Assembly (NCBI RefSeq): GCF_013034685.1 | Contig: NZ_WQGO01000003.1 | Span: 186,001-250,000 of the forward strand | Source of the DNA: Ruegeria lacuscaerulensis | GTDB taxonomy: Bacteria > Pseudomonadota > Alphaproteobacteria > Rhodobacterales > Rhodobacteraceae | Direction of reading: 5' to 3' | DNA: 64,000 nt | Shown: piece by piece, positions 45,969 through 53,284 of the stretch | How positions within the stretch are numbered: position 1 is the stretch's first letter | Layout of the letters: each line of letters starts with the position of its first letter | Notes under the pieces: model-generated | What the model was told of the DNA's origin: nothing | What the model saw: only the letters and a program-made list of their open reading frames with translations | Database searches by the model: none | Program-made: the position numbers and the translations under genes

Positions 45969-47105
45969 TCAATCCAGCGTTAAAATTGGTGGGATATCTT
46001 CCAGCGTTCGGGCTCCTAGTTGTCCCATATTGGCCTTCAGATCCTGTCGCAATATGTCGATGACATGCGCTGGTCCCGCAGCACCCAGCGCGGCCAGGGC
46101 ATACATAAAGCCCCGTCCCAACATGACAAAATCCGCTCCGGAGGCGCGCGCACGCAAGATATCGAGGCCGCCTTCAACGCCGCTGTCGAAGATTAGCGGC
46201 AGGTCGGTTGCCGCGCGGATGGTGGGCAGCACGACTATTCCGGCTGGCGCGCCATCAAATTGCCGCCCCCCGTGATTCGAGACCCACAACGCGTCCACCC
46301 CCGCTTGCTTCAACGGCTCGGCATCTTCGGGGCGCATCACGCCCTTGACGATCAGCGGCCCGTCCCACGCATCACGCAGCCAGTGCACATATTCCATGTC
46401 CGGCGAAGTTCTGAGCAGGTAACCCACATGCGCCGTCGGAGGCAGGTTGCTTGAGTTGTCGGTATATTTGTCCAAAGTCCGCATACGCGGAGGCCCGCTG
46501 CGTGCCATGGCCATGGCCCAAGCCGGACGTTGCGCGATCTGAGCCAGTAGCTTTGGCGTAAGCTTCGGCGGATTGGTCAGCCCGGAGCGTGTCTGCCGTT
46601 CGCGTCTGGACGCAACCGGAACATCTGCGGTCAGTACCAGGGTTGAGAACCCGGCTTGCCGAACTCGGTCCAACAGGTCGCGCCGGATATCCGGGTCTTT
46701 TGGCGGATACAGTTGAAACCACGCGTCATTGCCCAGATGCGGGGCGACATCCTCGGGGCTTTGGGCGGCGACATTCGACAGCGTGAAGGGCAGTCTGGCT
46801 GCTGCGGCTGCACGGGCCAGCAGCCCCTCGGCGTCCGGCCAGATCAATCCCGCCATCCCGATAGGCGCGACGCCAACAGGCATAGGATAGGTGCGACCCA
46901 GAAATTCCACCTGTGTGTCGCATTCGATTGGGCCGTGCAGGATCGAAGGTGCGAACCCCAGGCGATCTAATCCGACACGATTCCTGCGCAGGGTCGCTTC
47001 GACTCCCGTGCCACTGTCCAGATATTCCCATACGAAATGAGGGATACGACGCTGCGCACGGCGTTTCAGGTCGGCTATGCCGGGGTAGAGGCTGTGTAAA
47101 TCCAT
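45969..47105 (-). CDS. FMN-dependent alpha-hydroxy-acid dehydrogenase (LldD-like)
   Basis: A 378-aa TIM-barrel flavoenzyme of the L-lactate dehydrogenase / glycolate oxidase family. FMN and active-site motifs: PVGVAPIGMAGLIWPDAE (FMN), LTADVPVASRRERQ, IVKGVMRPEDAE (Lys), and SNHGGRQFDGAPAG with catalytic His-Gly-Gly-Arg. The likely reaction is oxidation of L-lactate or a related 2-hydroxy acid with electrons passed to quinone. Start 47105 (MDLHSLYPG) was chosen 18 nt inside the longest frame. An 8-bp palindrome overlaps its stop region (45953-45969). Confidence 0.88.
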   Translation of the reverse strand: MDLHSLYPGIADLKRRAQRRIPHFVWEYLDSGTGVEATLRRNRVGLDRLGFAPSILHGPIECDTQVEFLGRTYPMPVGVAPIGMAGLIWPDAEGLLARAAAAARLPFTLSNVAAQSPEDVAPHLGNDAWFQLYPPKDPDIRRDLLDRVRQAGFSTLVLTADVPVASRRERQTRSGLTNPPKLTPKLLAQIAQRPAWAMAMARSGPPRMRTLDKYTDNSSNLPPTAHVGYLLRTSPDMEYVHWLRDAWDGPLIVKGVMRPEDAEPLKQAGVDALWVSNHGGRQFDGAPAGIVVLPTIRAATDLPLIFDSGVEGGLDILRARASGADFVMLGRGFMYALAALGAAGPAHVIDILRQDLKANMGQLGARTLEDIPPILTLD

Positions 47106-47144
47106 GCCGTTTGATCTGACCAAACGGGCGATTCGGCAAGGATT

Positions 47145-48920
47145 TTAAGGTTTTGCTTTGCCCAAAGCGGTTTTCACGGGACGAAGAGCTTCTGGTGCGT
47201 TCTGCGCATCGCCGGCCACCTGCACCTGATTGCGCCCTTTATCCTTGGCCGCGTATAGGGCGTCGTCCGCCGCGCGCATCAGATCCTGCGGCATTGCCCC
47301 ATGGGCCGGATAGTGGGCCACGCCAACCGAAATCGTGATGCGCGGCAACGCCTTTTCACCGTAGCGTACCGTGACCGCCTCGACCGCCTGACGCAAGTGT
47401 TCTGCGCGGGTTGCCGCATCCTCTGGGCGATTGTCCGGCAGGATCAACATGAATTCCTCTCCTCCGATCCGGCAGGCGACCTCGTCCCGGTCGCATCCTT
47501 GCTCCAGCGCCGAGCCAACCGCCCGCAAAACCATGTCACCCGCATCATGCCCATGGATGTCGTTAAACTTCTTGAAATGGTCCACATCCACTGCAATCAA
47601 GCTCAGCGGGGCACCGGTCTGTTGGCTGCGGTTGATGGATTTGCGCAAAGTCTCTGTCATGTGTCTGCGATTGAAAAGCCCGGTCAGCGGGTCGCGGACA
47701 GATTGGTCATGCAGTTGATCACGCATCCGCACGTTGGCAATCGCCATACTGATCTGTTCGGCGCAAAGTTGAGCCAATTTCTTGCTGGAATGGAAGCAAT
47801 CTTTACGCCCCTCCAACGCTCGCAAGTGCAGCAATCCGACGGTTTCGCCATGTGCGAGGATTGGAAAGCAGAAATACGGGCGACCATCATGCGGTTCGGC
47901 GTGCTCGCAGACGAAATCAATTTCGGACGCGCCGAACTCATAGGTGCGGCCGCGCCGCAGACCCCAACAGCCCTCGGGATGAATATGCGCCTTATGCTCG
48001 GCCCCGTTCCAACTGGCGCAGCCATCCAGCACATCGCGGGAGTTCGAATAAACATATACGCTCCCCTCGGCTTCGGGCAGGATATGCGTCATAAACCGTG
48101 AAACCATGTCGAAAAGCTCATCCAGAGACTGGCTGGATTGTAGCCACTCGTTCAATTCGCCCAGTAACCGAACTTCGCGGGCCAGGCGGAGTTGTTCATC
48201 CATCAATTGGCGCTCTTTCACCGCACGCCCGCGCAAGCTACGCATCTGTCGGCGGTTGCTGCGATAGACAACCAGCGTCACGATACTGAAGGCCAGAAGC
48301 GCAACAGCACTTAGAATGAAAAGCGACAAGCGAACGCGATCAATGAACAGATTTCGAACATCGGTGATGTCGGAATAGAATTCGATCGCGCCAAGAAACT
48401 CACCGTCGCGGATGATTGGCGTATAGATTTCGGCCACATGACGGGTTTCAGGACCAGAGGCGTGAATGGCCGTTCCTTCATAGTCGTCGACTTCGGTCAG
48501 AGGTTTTTCTTCGTGTTTGTAGTAAATATTTCCCTGCCGGATAACGGATTGGAAATAGGGTTTGGAATTCAAGGTCCCCACATCCGCAGACCGGGTCGAC
48601 CAAAACACGCCGCCATCCGCATTGAACAGTTTAAATCGGTAGATGTCCGAAGTCGCCGGCAACAGCTCGAGAAACTCCTGGTCATGAATTCCGATAGATC
48701 CCGTCTGGAACGTGGCTTCTACGTCCTCAAGATGCGAGGTGACCTGTTTGCCCAGTTGCGTTGCTTCTTTGCGCAGGTCTGCTTCCAGCATCCGATCTAC
48801 GACCGGCGTTGGTACTGCATAGATTCCCCAGCCGGACACCGCAGTCAGAGCCATCAGAGTCAATATGATGGCGGCCATTTTCAAGCGGGATGCCCCGGTT
48901 GTTTCTGTATTAGTTTCCAT
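47145..48920 (-). CDS. Membrane-anchored GAF-GGDEF diguanylate cyclase
   Basis: A 591-aa sensor enzyme making cyclic di-GMP. An N-terminal TM at about 13-32, a periplasmic single-Cache-like sensor region (about 35-190), a second TM at about 199-222, a coiled linker, a GAF-like domain (about 255-400) and a C-terminal GGDEF domain (about 410-570) with the active GGEEF motif. The I-site five residues upstream of GGEEF reads DRDE in place of RxxD, so product inhibition is probably lost. No partner phosphodiesterase is nearby. Confidence 0.92.
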   Translation of the reverse strand: METNTETTGASRLKMAAIILTLMALTAVSGWGIYAVPTPVVDRMLEADLRKEATQLGKQVTSHLEDVEATFQTGSIGIHDQEFLELLPATSDIYRFKLFNADGGVFWSTRSADVGTLNSKPYFQSVIRQGNIYYKHEEKPLTEVDDYEGTAIHASGPETRHVAEIYTPIIRDGEFLGAIEFYSDITDVRNLFIDRVRLSLFILSAVALLAFSIVTLVVYRSNRRQMRSLRGRAVKERQLMDEQLRLAREVRLLGELNEWLQSSQSLDELFDMVSRFMTHILPEAEGSVYVYSNSRDVLDGCASWNGAEHKAHIHPEGCWGLRRGRTYEFGASEIDFVCEHAEPHDGRPYFCFPILAHGETVGLLHLRALEGRKDCFHSSKKLAQLCAEQISMAIANVRMRDQLHDQSVRDPLTGLFNRRHMTETLRKSINRSQQTGAPLSLIAVDVDHFKKFNDIHGHDAGDMVLRAVGSALEQGCDRDEVACRIGGEEFMLILPDNRPEDAATRAEHLRQAVEAVTVRYGEKALPRITISVGVAHYPAHGAMPQDLMRAADDALYAAKDKGRNQVQVAGDAQNAPEALRPVKTALGKAKP

Positions 48921-49100
48921 TTTCGCGCTCCCACTTCTTTGGCTGGAAGCATCAGGTGCAAGCTTTGACGGAAGGTTAACTTTTGTCTGCGCAAATCAGA
49001 GGAGTTGATTAGAATTGATTGGAACCTTCTACAAAATTCTTTGCGAACAAGGGGTGAACAAACTCTTTCCCTCGGGACTGATCCGGCGTAGTTTGCGGGT

Positions 49101-51626
49101 ATGAGCAGTTCCGACGAAATGGACGCCTTCGAGGGCGCATCCCTGTCCGCGCGCGCGATGGCTGCGCGACCTTCCCCCTATCTTGACGATCTGAACCCCG
49201 CGCAGCGCGAGGCGGTGGAGCGTTTGGACGGTCCGGTTCTGATGTTGGCCGGGGCGGGAACGGGAAAAACCAAAGCGCTGACGGCGCGGATCGCGCATCT
49301 GCTCAGCACCGGGCGAGTCCGCCCGAATGAGATTCTGTCGGTGACATTCACGAACAAGGCCGCGCGCGAAATGAAAAACCGCGTGGGTCGATTGTTGGGC
49401 CAGCCGGCCGAGGGAATGCCTTGGCTGGGTACCTTCCACTCAATTTGCGTCAAGCTGCTGCGCCGACATGCGGAATTGGTTGGAGATGGTCAGGTGCTTC
49501 CGGCCGCAGACAAATCTGATGGGCTTGTCGATCCATTGGGGATGCAAGAAGCCTCAAACTATGATGTTGGACCAGTTCCTCGTCCACAAGAGCAAGTTGC
49601 CGATCGAGCGCTTCACTTGAAATCGAACTTCACCATTCTGGACACCGACGACCAGTTGCGTCTTCTCAAGCAATTGATTCAGGCAGCCAATATTGACGAC
49701 AAGCGCTGGCCGGCGCGTATGTTGGCCGGAATTATCGACGATTGGAAGAACCGCGCATTGACGCCCGACAAAGTGCCCGCTGCAGATGCCGGAGCGTATA
49801 ACAACAAAGGCATTGAGCTCTACGCCGCGTATCAGCGCCGACTGCTGGAGCTGAACGCCGTCGACTTCGGCGACCTGTTGCTGCACATGGTCACGATCTT
49901 TCAGCAGCACGAGGATGTGTTGAAACAGTACCAACGCTGGTTCCGATACATCCTCGTGGACGAATATCAGGACACCAACGTCGCTCAATATCTATGGCTG
50001 CGACTGCTGGCCGGAGGGCATAAGAATATCTGTTGCGTGGGCGATGATGACCAGTCGATCTATGGCTGGCGCGGGGCCGAGGTGGGCAATATCCTGCGGT
50101 TCGAAAAGGACTTTCCCGGCGCGTTTGTGGTGCGGCTAGAGCAGAATTACCGCTCGACCCCGCATATTCTGGCCGCCGCCTCGAACGTCATTCGCGGCAA
50201 TGAAAACCGTTTGGGTAAAGAGCTTTGGACGGATGCAGAAGACGGCCACAAGGTCAACCTGATCGGTCATTGGGATGGCGAGGAAGAGGCCCGCTGGATT
50301 GGCGAGGAAATCGACGCGCTGCAGGGTGGCACGCGTGGGATTCGTCCGATGAATCTGGACGAGATCGCGATTCTTGTTCGCGCCTCGCACCAGATGCGCG
50401 CGTTCGAGGATCGGTTTCTGACCATCGGGTTGCCTTACCAGGTAATCGGTGGCCCTCGGTTCTATGAGCGGATGGAGATCCGCGATGCCATGGCCTATTT
50501 CCGGCTTGTGGTCAGCCCCGGCGACGATCTGGCGTTCGAGCGGATCGTGAACACGCCCAAGCGTGGTTTGGGCGACAAGGCGCAGCAGACGATCCAGATG
50601 ACCGCGCGCGAAAATGGCGTGTCGCTGGTCGACGGGGCACGGATTGCGGTCGACAATGGGCTGATCAAGGGTAAAGGCGGCAAGGCGCTGCGCGAATTGA
50701 TCGAGGGGCTGGCGCGCTGGAATGCGATGACGCGCGGGCCGCGGATCGAGGTCGAGGATGACTCGGTCATCGACGACGGCGCGCCGCTGCGGTTTGGTGA
50801 GCCCGAGGTCTCGCATATCGAACTGGCGCAGATCGTGTTGGACGAATCCGGCTATACGGCTCATTGGCAGAATGAAAAGACGCCTGAGGCACCAGGACGG
50901 TTGGAGAATCTCAAGGAACTGGTCAACCAGTTGGACAATTTCGAGAACCTGCAGGGGTTCTTGGAGCATGTCAGTCTGGTCATGGACAATGAGCAGGACG
51001 GCGACGGGGCCAAAGTCTCGATCATGACGCTGCACGCGGCCAAGGGATTGGAGTTTCCCACCGTATTCCTTCCGGGGTGGGAGGATGGTCTGTTCCCCTC
51101 GCAGCGGTCGATGGACGAATCCGGCCTCAAGGGTTTGGAGGAAGAGCGGCGACTGGCCTATGTGGGCATCACGCGCGCCGAAGAGGTCTGCACGATTTCC
51201 TTCGCGGCCAACCGGCGGGTGTTCGGGCAGTGGCAGAATGCGATGCCATCGCGGTTCATCGACGAATTGCCCGAGGATCATGTGGAGGTTTTGACGCCTC
51301 CGGGGCTTTATGGCGGCGCTCAACCGGCGGCGACCATTGAAACCCGCGCGGTAAAGGCGGATGTCTACAACTCACCGGGGTGGAAGCGGATGCAGGCGCG
51401 TCAGGGGCAATATGGGATGTCGCAGCCTCGCGAAAGCCGCAATACGGTGATTGATGCGACCGCAGTGGCCAGTTTCACGCTGGGTGAGCGGGTTTTTCAC
51501 CAGAAATTCGGCTACGGCGCGGTGATCGGTATCGAGGGCGACAAGGTCGAGGTCGATTTCGACAAGTCAGGCGTCAAAAAGGTGGTTGCGCGTTTCCTGA
51601 CCGCCAAGGACGACGTGCCGTTTTAG
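49101..51626 (+). CDS. uvrD: ATP-dependent DNA helicase UvrD/PcrA family
   Basis: An 841-aa superfamily 1A helicase for nucleotide-excision and mismatch repair. Motif I is LAGAGTGKT (about residues 51-59), Ia TFTNKAAREM, II VDEYQDTN, III GDDDQSIYGWRGA, IV LEQNYRS, V TLHAAKGLEFPTVF and VI YVGITRAEE; a C-terminal Tudor-like tail (VFHQKFGYGAVIGIEGDKVEVDF) contacts RNA polymerase in PcrA. A segment of about 45 residues between HAELVG and LKSNFTILDTDD (49484-49618) has no counterpart in typical UvrD and looks like an insertion in domain 1B. Confidence 0.93.
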   Translation: MSSSDEMDAFEGASLSARAMAARPSPYLDDLNPAQREAVERLDGPVLMLAGAGTGKTKALTARIAHLLSTGRVRPNEILSVTFTNKAAREMKNRVGRLLGQPAEGMPWLGTFHSICVKLLRRHAELVGDGQVLPAADKSDGLVDPLGMQEASNYDVGPVPRPQEQVADRALHLKSNFTILDTDDQLRLLKQLIQAANIDDKRWPARMLAGIIDDWKNRALTPDKVPAADAGAYNNKGIELYAAYQRRLLELNAVDFGDLLLHMVTIFQQHEDVLKQYQRWFRYILVDEYQDTNVAQYLWLRLLAGGHKNICCVGDDDQSIYGWRGAEVGNILRFEKDFPGAFVVRLEQNYRSTPHILAAASNVIRGNENRLGKELWTDAEDGHKVNLIGHWDGEEEARWIGEEIDALQGGTRGIRPMNLDEIAILVRASHQMRAFEDRFLTIGLPYQVIGGPRFYERMEIRDAMAYFRLVVSPGDDLAFERIVNTPKRGLGDKAQQTIQMTARENGVSLVDGARIAVDNGLIKGKGGKALRELIEGLARWNAMTRGPRIEVEDDSVIDDGAPLRFGEPEVSHIELAQIVLDESGYTAHWQNEKTPEAPGRLENLKELVNQLDNFENLQGFLEHVSLVMDNEQDGDGAKVSIMTLHAAKGLEFPTVFLPGWEDGLFPSQRSMDESGLKGLEEERRLAYVGITRAEEVCTISFAANRRVFGQWQNAMPSRFIDELPEDHVEVLTPPGLYGGAQPAATIETRAVKADVYNSPGWKRMQARQGQYGMSQPRESRNTVIDATAVASFTLGERVFHQKFGYGAVIGIEGDKVEVDFDKSGVKKVVARFLTAKDDVPF

Positions 51627-51629
51627 CGG

Positions 51630-51920
51630 TCACAATCCGTCAACCAGAACTAAATTGGCTGAGGCTGTATTCTGCCTGATTTTGGCCAGCTCGATATAGT
51701 CGGGGTCGTCTTTCCATGCCTTTGCGGCTTCGAGGCTGGGAAACTCCATCAGAACGATCCCATCTTTTTCCCATGCCCCCTCAATCACTTCGACCGGTTT
51801 TGACGAGACGGTCAGCAGGCGCCCTCCGTGGCGGTCAAAGATGGGCATGAAGCTCTCCAGATATTTCTGGTACCCGTCCGGGTCGTGGATTGAAATCTGA
51901 GCGATGAAATACGCGGCCAT
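51630..51920 (-). CDS. DUF1330 family protein
   Basis: A 96-aa small alpha/beta (ferredoxin-like) protein. MAAYFIAQISIHDPDGYQKYL at the start and VIEGAWEKDGIVLMEFPSLEAAKAWKDDPDYIELAKIRQ are classic for DUF1330. It forms dimers; no catalytic role is known. It is convergent with the UvrD gene (3 bp apart) and lies just downstream of the cuckoo-type RNA array terminator on the same strand. Confidence 0.9.
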   Translation of the reverse strand: MAAYFIAQISIHDPDGYQKYLESFMPIFDRHGGRLLTVSSKPVEVIEGAWEKDGIVLMEFPSLEAAKAWKDDPDYIELAKIRQNTASANLVLVDGL

Positions 51921-51969
51921 GGAATGCTCCTGAACTAAGTCAACACTCCATCACCATACAAAATGGGCC

Positions 51970-52018
51970 GAAAAAAGAAAAACGGCGGTCCCCAGGGAGG
52001 AGGAGGGGAACCGCCGTT
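51970..52018 (-). terminator. Terminator of the DUF1127-CcsR transcript
   Basis: The second hairpin of unit 4 (AACGGCGGT / ACCGCCGTT, with inner G:C pairs) is followed on the minus strand by a T-rich run (TTTTTCTTTTTT). Unlike ordinary terminators its loop carries the CCTCCTCCC motif. Confidence 0.85.
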
Positions 52019-52058
52019 CTTTGCAACATCAGGGCAGGGAGGAGGAGAGCCCTGATGT
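51970..52058 (-). ncRNA. CcsR/cuckoo-type small RNA, unit 4
   Basis: The last of four tandem two-hairpin units. Hairpin 1 stem 52026-52035/52049-52058 and hairpin 2 stem 51981-51989/52010-52018, extended inward by CCCC/GGGG. Both loops expose CCTCCTCCC on the minus strand (52037-52045 and 51995-52003). Hairpin 2 is followed by TTTTT and acts as the terminator of the whole array. Confidence 0.8.
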
Positions 52059-52093
52059 ATCTGAACCCGGGTCTGATCCCGGTATGTCTAAGT

Positions 52094-52171
52094 CGCGGCG
52101 ACACCAGGGAGGAGGAGAGGTGTCGCCGCGCGCTTTCAACATCAGGGCAGGGAGGAGGAGAGCCCTGATGT
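52094..52171 (-). ncRNA. CcsR/cuckoo-type small RNA, unit 3
   Basis: Hairpin 1 stem 52139-52148/52162-52171 (identical to the first hairpin of unit 4) and hairpin 2 stem 52094-52105/52119-52130. Loop motifs CCTCCTCCC fall at 52150-52158 and 52107-52115. The two hairpins are 8 nt apart. A linker with a CCGGG/CCCGG mini-hairpin (52067-52082) separates it from unit 4. Confidence 0.8.
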
Positions 52172-52206
52172 ATCTTCGTCCGGGTCTGATCCCGGTATGT
52201 TTAAGT

Positions 52207-52283
52207 CGCGGCGACGTCAGGGAGGAGGAGAGACGTCGCCGCGCGCTTTCAACACCGGGAAAGGGAGGAGGAGAACCCGGTGT
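52207..52283 (-). ncRNA. CcsR/cuckoo-type small RNA, unit 2
   Basis: Hairpin 1 stem 52252-52259/52276-52283 (ACACCGGG / CCCGGTGT) and hairpin 2 stem 52207-52218/52232-52243. Loop motifs are at 52263-52271 and 52220-52228. The linker to unit 3 has a mini-hairpin at 52180-52195. Confidence 0.8.
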
Positions 52284-52316
52284 ATCGCGTTCCGGCGTTC
52301 AGGGCCGGTATAATCT

Positions 52317-52387
52317 GCGGCGACATCAGGGAGGAGGAGAGATGCCGCCGCTGAAATACAGGTCCTAAAGGGAGGAGGAAGGACCTG
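52317..52387 (-). ncRNA. CcsR/cuckoo-type small RNA, unit 1
   Basis: The first unit after the DUF1127 stop. Hairpin 1 stem 52359-52366/52380-52387 (CAGGTCCT / AGGACCTG) and hairpin 2 stem 52317-52327/52341-52351 with one G-U pair in the minus-strand RNA. Loop motifs are at 52370-52378 and 52329-52337. The linker to unit 2 has a CCGGC/GCCGG mini-hairpin (52292-52308). Confidence 0.8.
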
Positions 52388-52407
52388 ATCTCGGTATATG
52401 GTTGCGC

Positions 52408-52635
52408 TTAAGTGCGCGCGAATTGCTCTTCGGCCGCTTGCAGCGCAAGGCGCCGGATCATCGAGCGGTGCAGGCCCAAATCAGCCAGCTCTCGGTTCGA
52501 CAATTCGGACAGTTCATTCACTGTCCGACGGTAGACGCGATAGCGCGCGAACCGGATCTTTGCCGCGTCGATCAATGAAGCCATGCCGGTTGCCGGTGAG
52601 CTTTTGAGCGCGGTTTGATGTGTTGCTGCGGCCAT
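52408..52635 (-). CDS. DUF1127 protein (CcaF1-like)
   Basis: A 75-aa basic protein. Start 52635 (MAAATHQTALKSSPATG) was chosen because the 28 residues upstream are not conserved. The C-terminal DUF1127 domain is complete: RFARYRVYRRTVNELSELSNRELADLGLHRSMIRRLA (about residues 30-66), the Arg/Leu pattern typical of the family. In Rhodobacter sphaeroides the homologous small gene (ccaF1) precedes four CcsR small RNAs, and its product binds RNA and affects their maturation. The same order is seen here, so co-transcription and processing with units 1-4 is expected. A heat-shock-type promoter is expected but I could not identify one. Confidence 0.9.
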   Translation of the reverse strand: MAAATHQTALKSSPATGMASLIDAAKIRFARYRVYRRTVNELSELSNRELADLGLHRSMIRRLALQAAEEQFART

Positions 52636-52742
52636 GAGTAAAACCTGTGTGTTTCCGTGTTGCCGGGCGTTCCGGCGTTTGCTTGAGATTGAAAATAGGC
52701 AAATGCTGCGATTGCACAATGGTTCGCGTCGTCAATGCCGCT

Positions 52743-52757
52743 ATGCAGCAAATGCAT
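52743..52757. promoter_or_regulatory. Small palindrome upstream of the DUF1127 gene
   Basis: ATGCA-GCAAA-TGCAT is a perfect 5-bp inverted repeat 108 bp before the DUF1127 start; its core GCAAATGC recurs directly at 52699-52706. It is a possible operator in the DUF1127 promoter region; the factor is unknown. Confidence 0.3.
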
Positions 52758-52958
52758 GGATATCAACCGGTTGGCGTTTTAGGGAAGAAAGTGCCTTAAA
52801 AATAAAGGTTTTCAGCTTTTACACTTTTCGGAAGAAATGTCAGCTTGATCCTTGATGCGGGTTTTCTGCGAAATCTTTGTGCGGAGTTTCCGAAATTTGT
52901 GCATCCGTTTAGCGATGCTTTTGTAGTCGCGCTGCTGAACTATTGCCCCAGAAGGGCA

Positions 52959-52973
52959 TGGGAATTCATGGGC
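52959..52973 (+). promoter_or_regulatory. Candidate MraZ box A
   Basis: TGGGAATTCA followed directly by TGGGC: two TGGG repeats with a 10-bp period, the arrangement bound by MraZ in E. coli (TGGGN repeats with 5-nt spacers). It lies about 590 bp before mraZ. Confidence 0.5.
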
Positions 52974-53094
52974 GAAGCGTTGTTTGCCCAACGGATCTTA
53001 TGGAAAGCCTGCGATTCATCGCCATCGATTCGTCCCGAAAATCTGTTGCCTAAATGCCGATTTCCTTGAATTCCTGCTTGATTGGAAAGTTTTT

Positions 53095-53118
53095 TGGGAA
53101 TTGATGGGAATTCAGGGA
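53095..53118 (+). promoter_or_regulatory. Candidate MraZ box B
   Basis: TGGGAATTGA-TGGGAATTCA-GGGAA: two perfect TGGGAATT repeats at 10-bp spacing plus a third GGGAA at 9-bp spacing, 430-450 bp before mraZ. This is the best match to a MraZ box in the window. Confidence 0.6.
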
Positions 53119-53250
53119 AATGCTCCGGAATGTGTATATATCGGCGTGTTGTGGGTTGTTGTAACAACATATTGTGGTGATATCTTATATTTAATCTCGA
53201 ATTTTGAGGTTTGACTTTAGAATCGCCAATATTGCAGAGAAATTTTTCAT

Positions 53251-53280
53251 TGCTTTCCATAAATTCCCATGGCATCCCTT
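53251..53280 (-). promoter_or_regulatory. Candidate MraZ box C (inverted orientation)
   Basis: On the minus strand three repeats are spaced by exactly 10 bp: AAGGGATGCC, ATGGGAATTT, ATGGAAAGCA. It is opposite in orientation to boxes A and B and closest to the probable leader RNA start. Confidence 0.55.
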
Positions 53281-53284
53281 ATTC

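Noticed and set aside
52021-52368. 115-codon plus-strand frame through the hairpin array
   Set aside because: Its repetitive Gly/Arg/Glu product is only a translation of the RNA repeats; no start or conservation supports it.
51981-52387. Regularly spaced GGGAGGAGG repeats looking like a CRISPR array or a string of ribosome-binding sites
   Set aside because: The conserved part is only 9-10 bp, flanks are self-complementary stems, spacers are not unique protospacer-sized, and no cas genes are present. On the plus strand there are no coding frames behind the apparent SD sequences; the minus-strand RNA reading explains everything.
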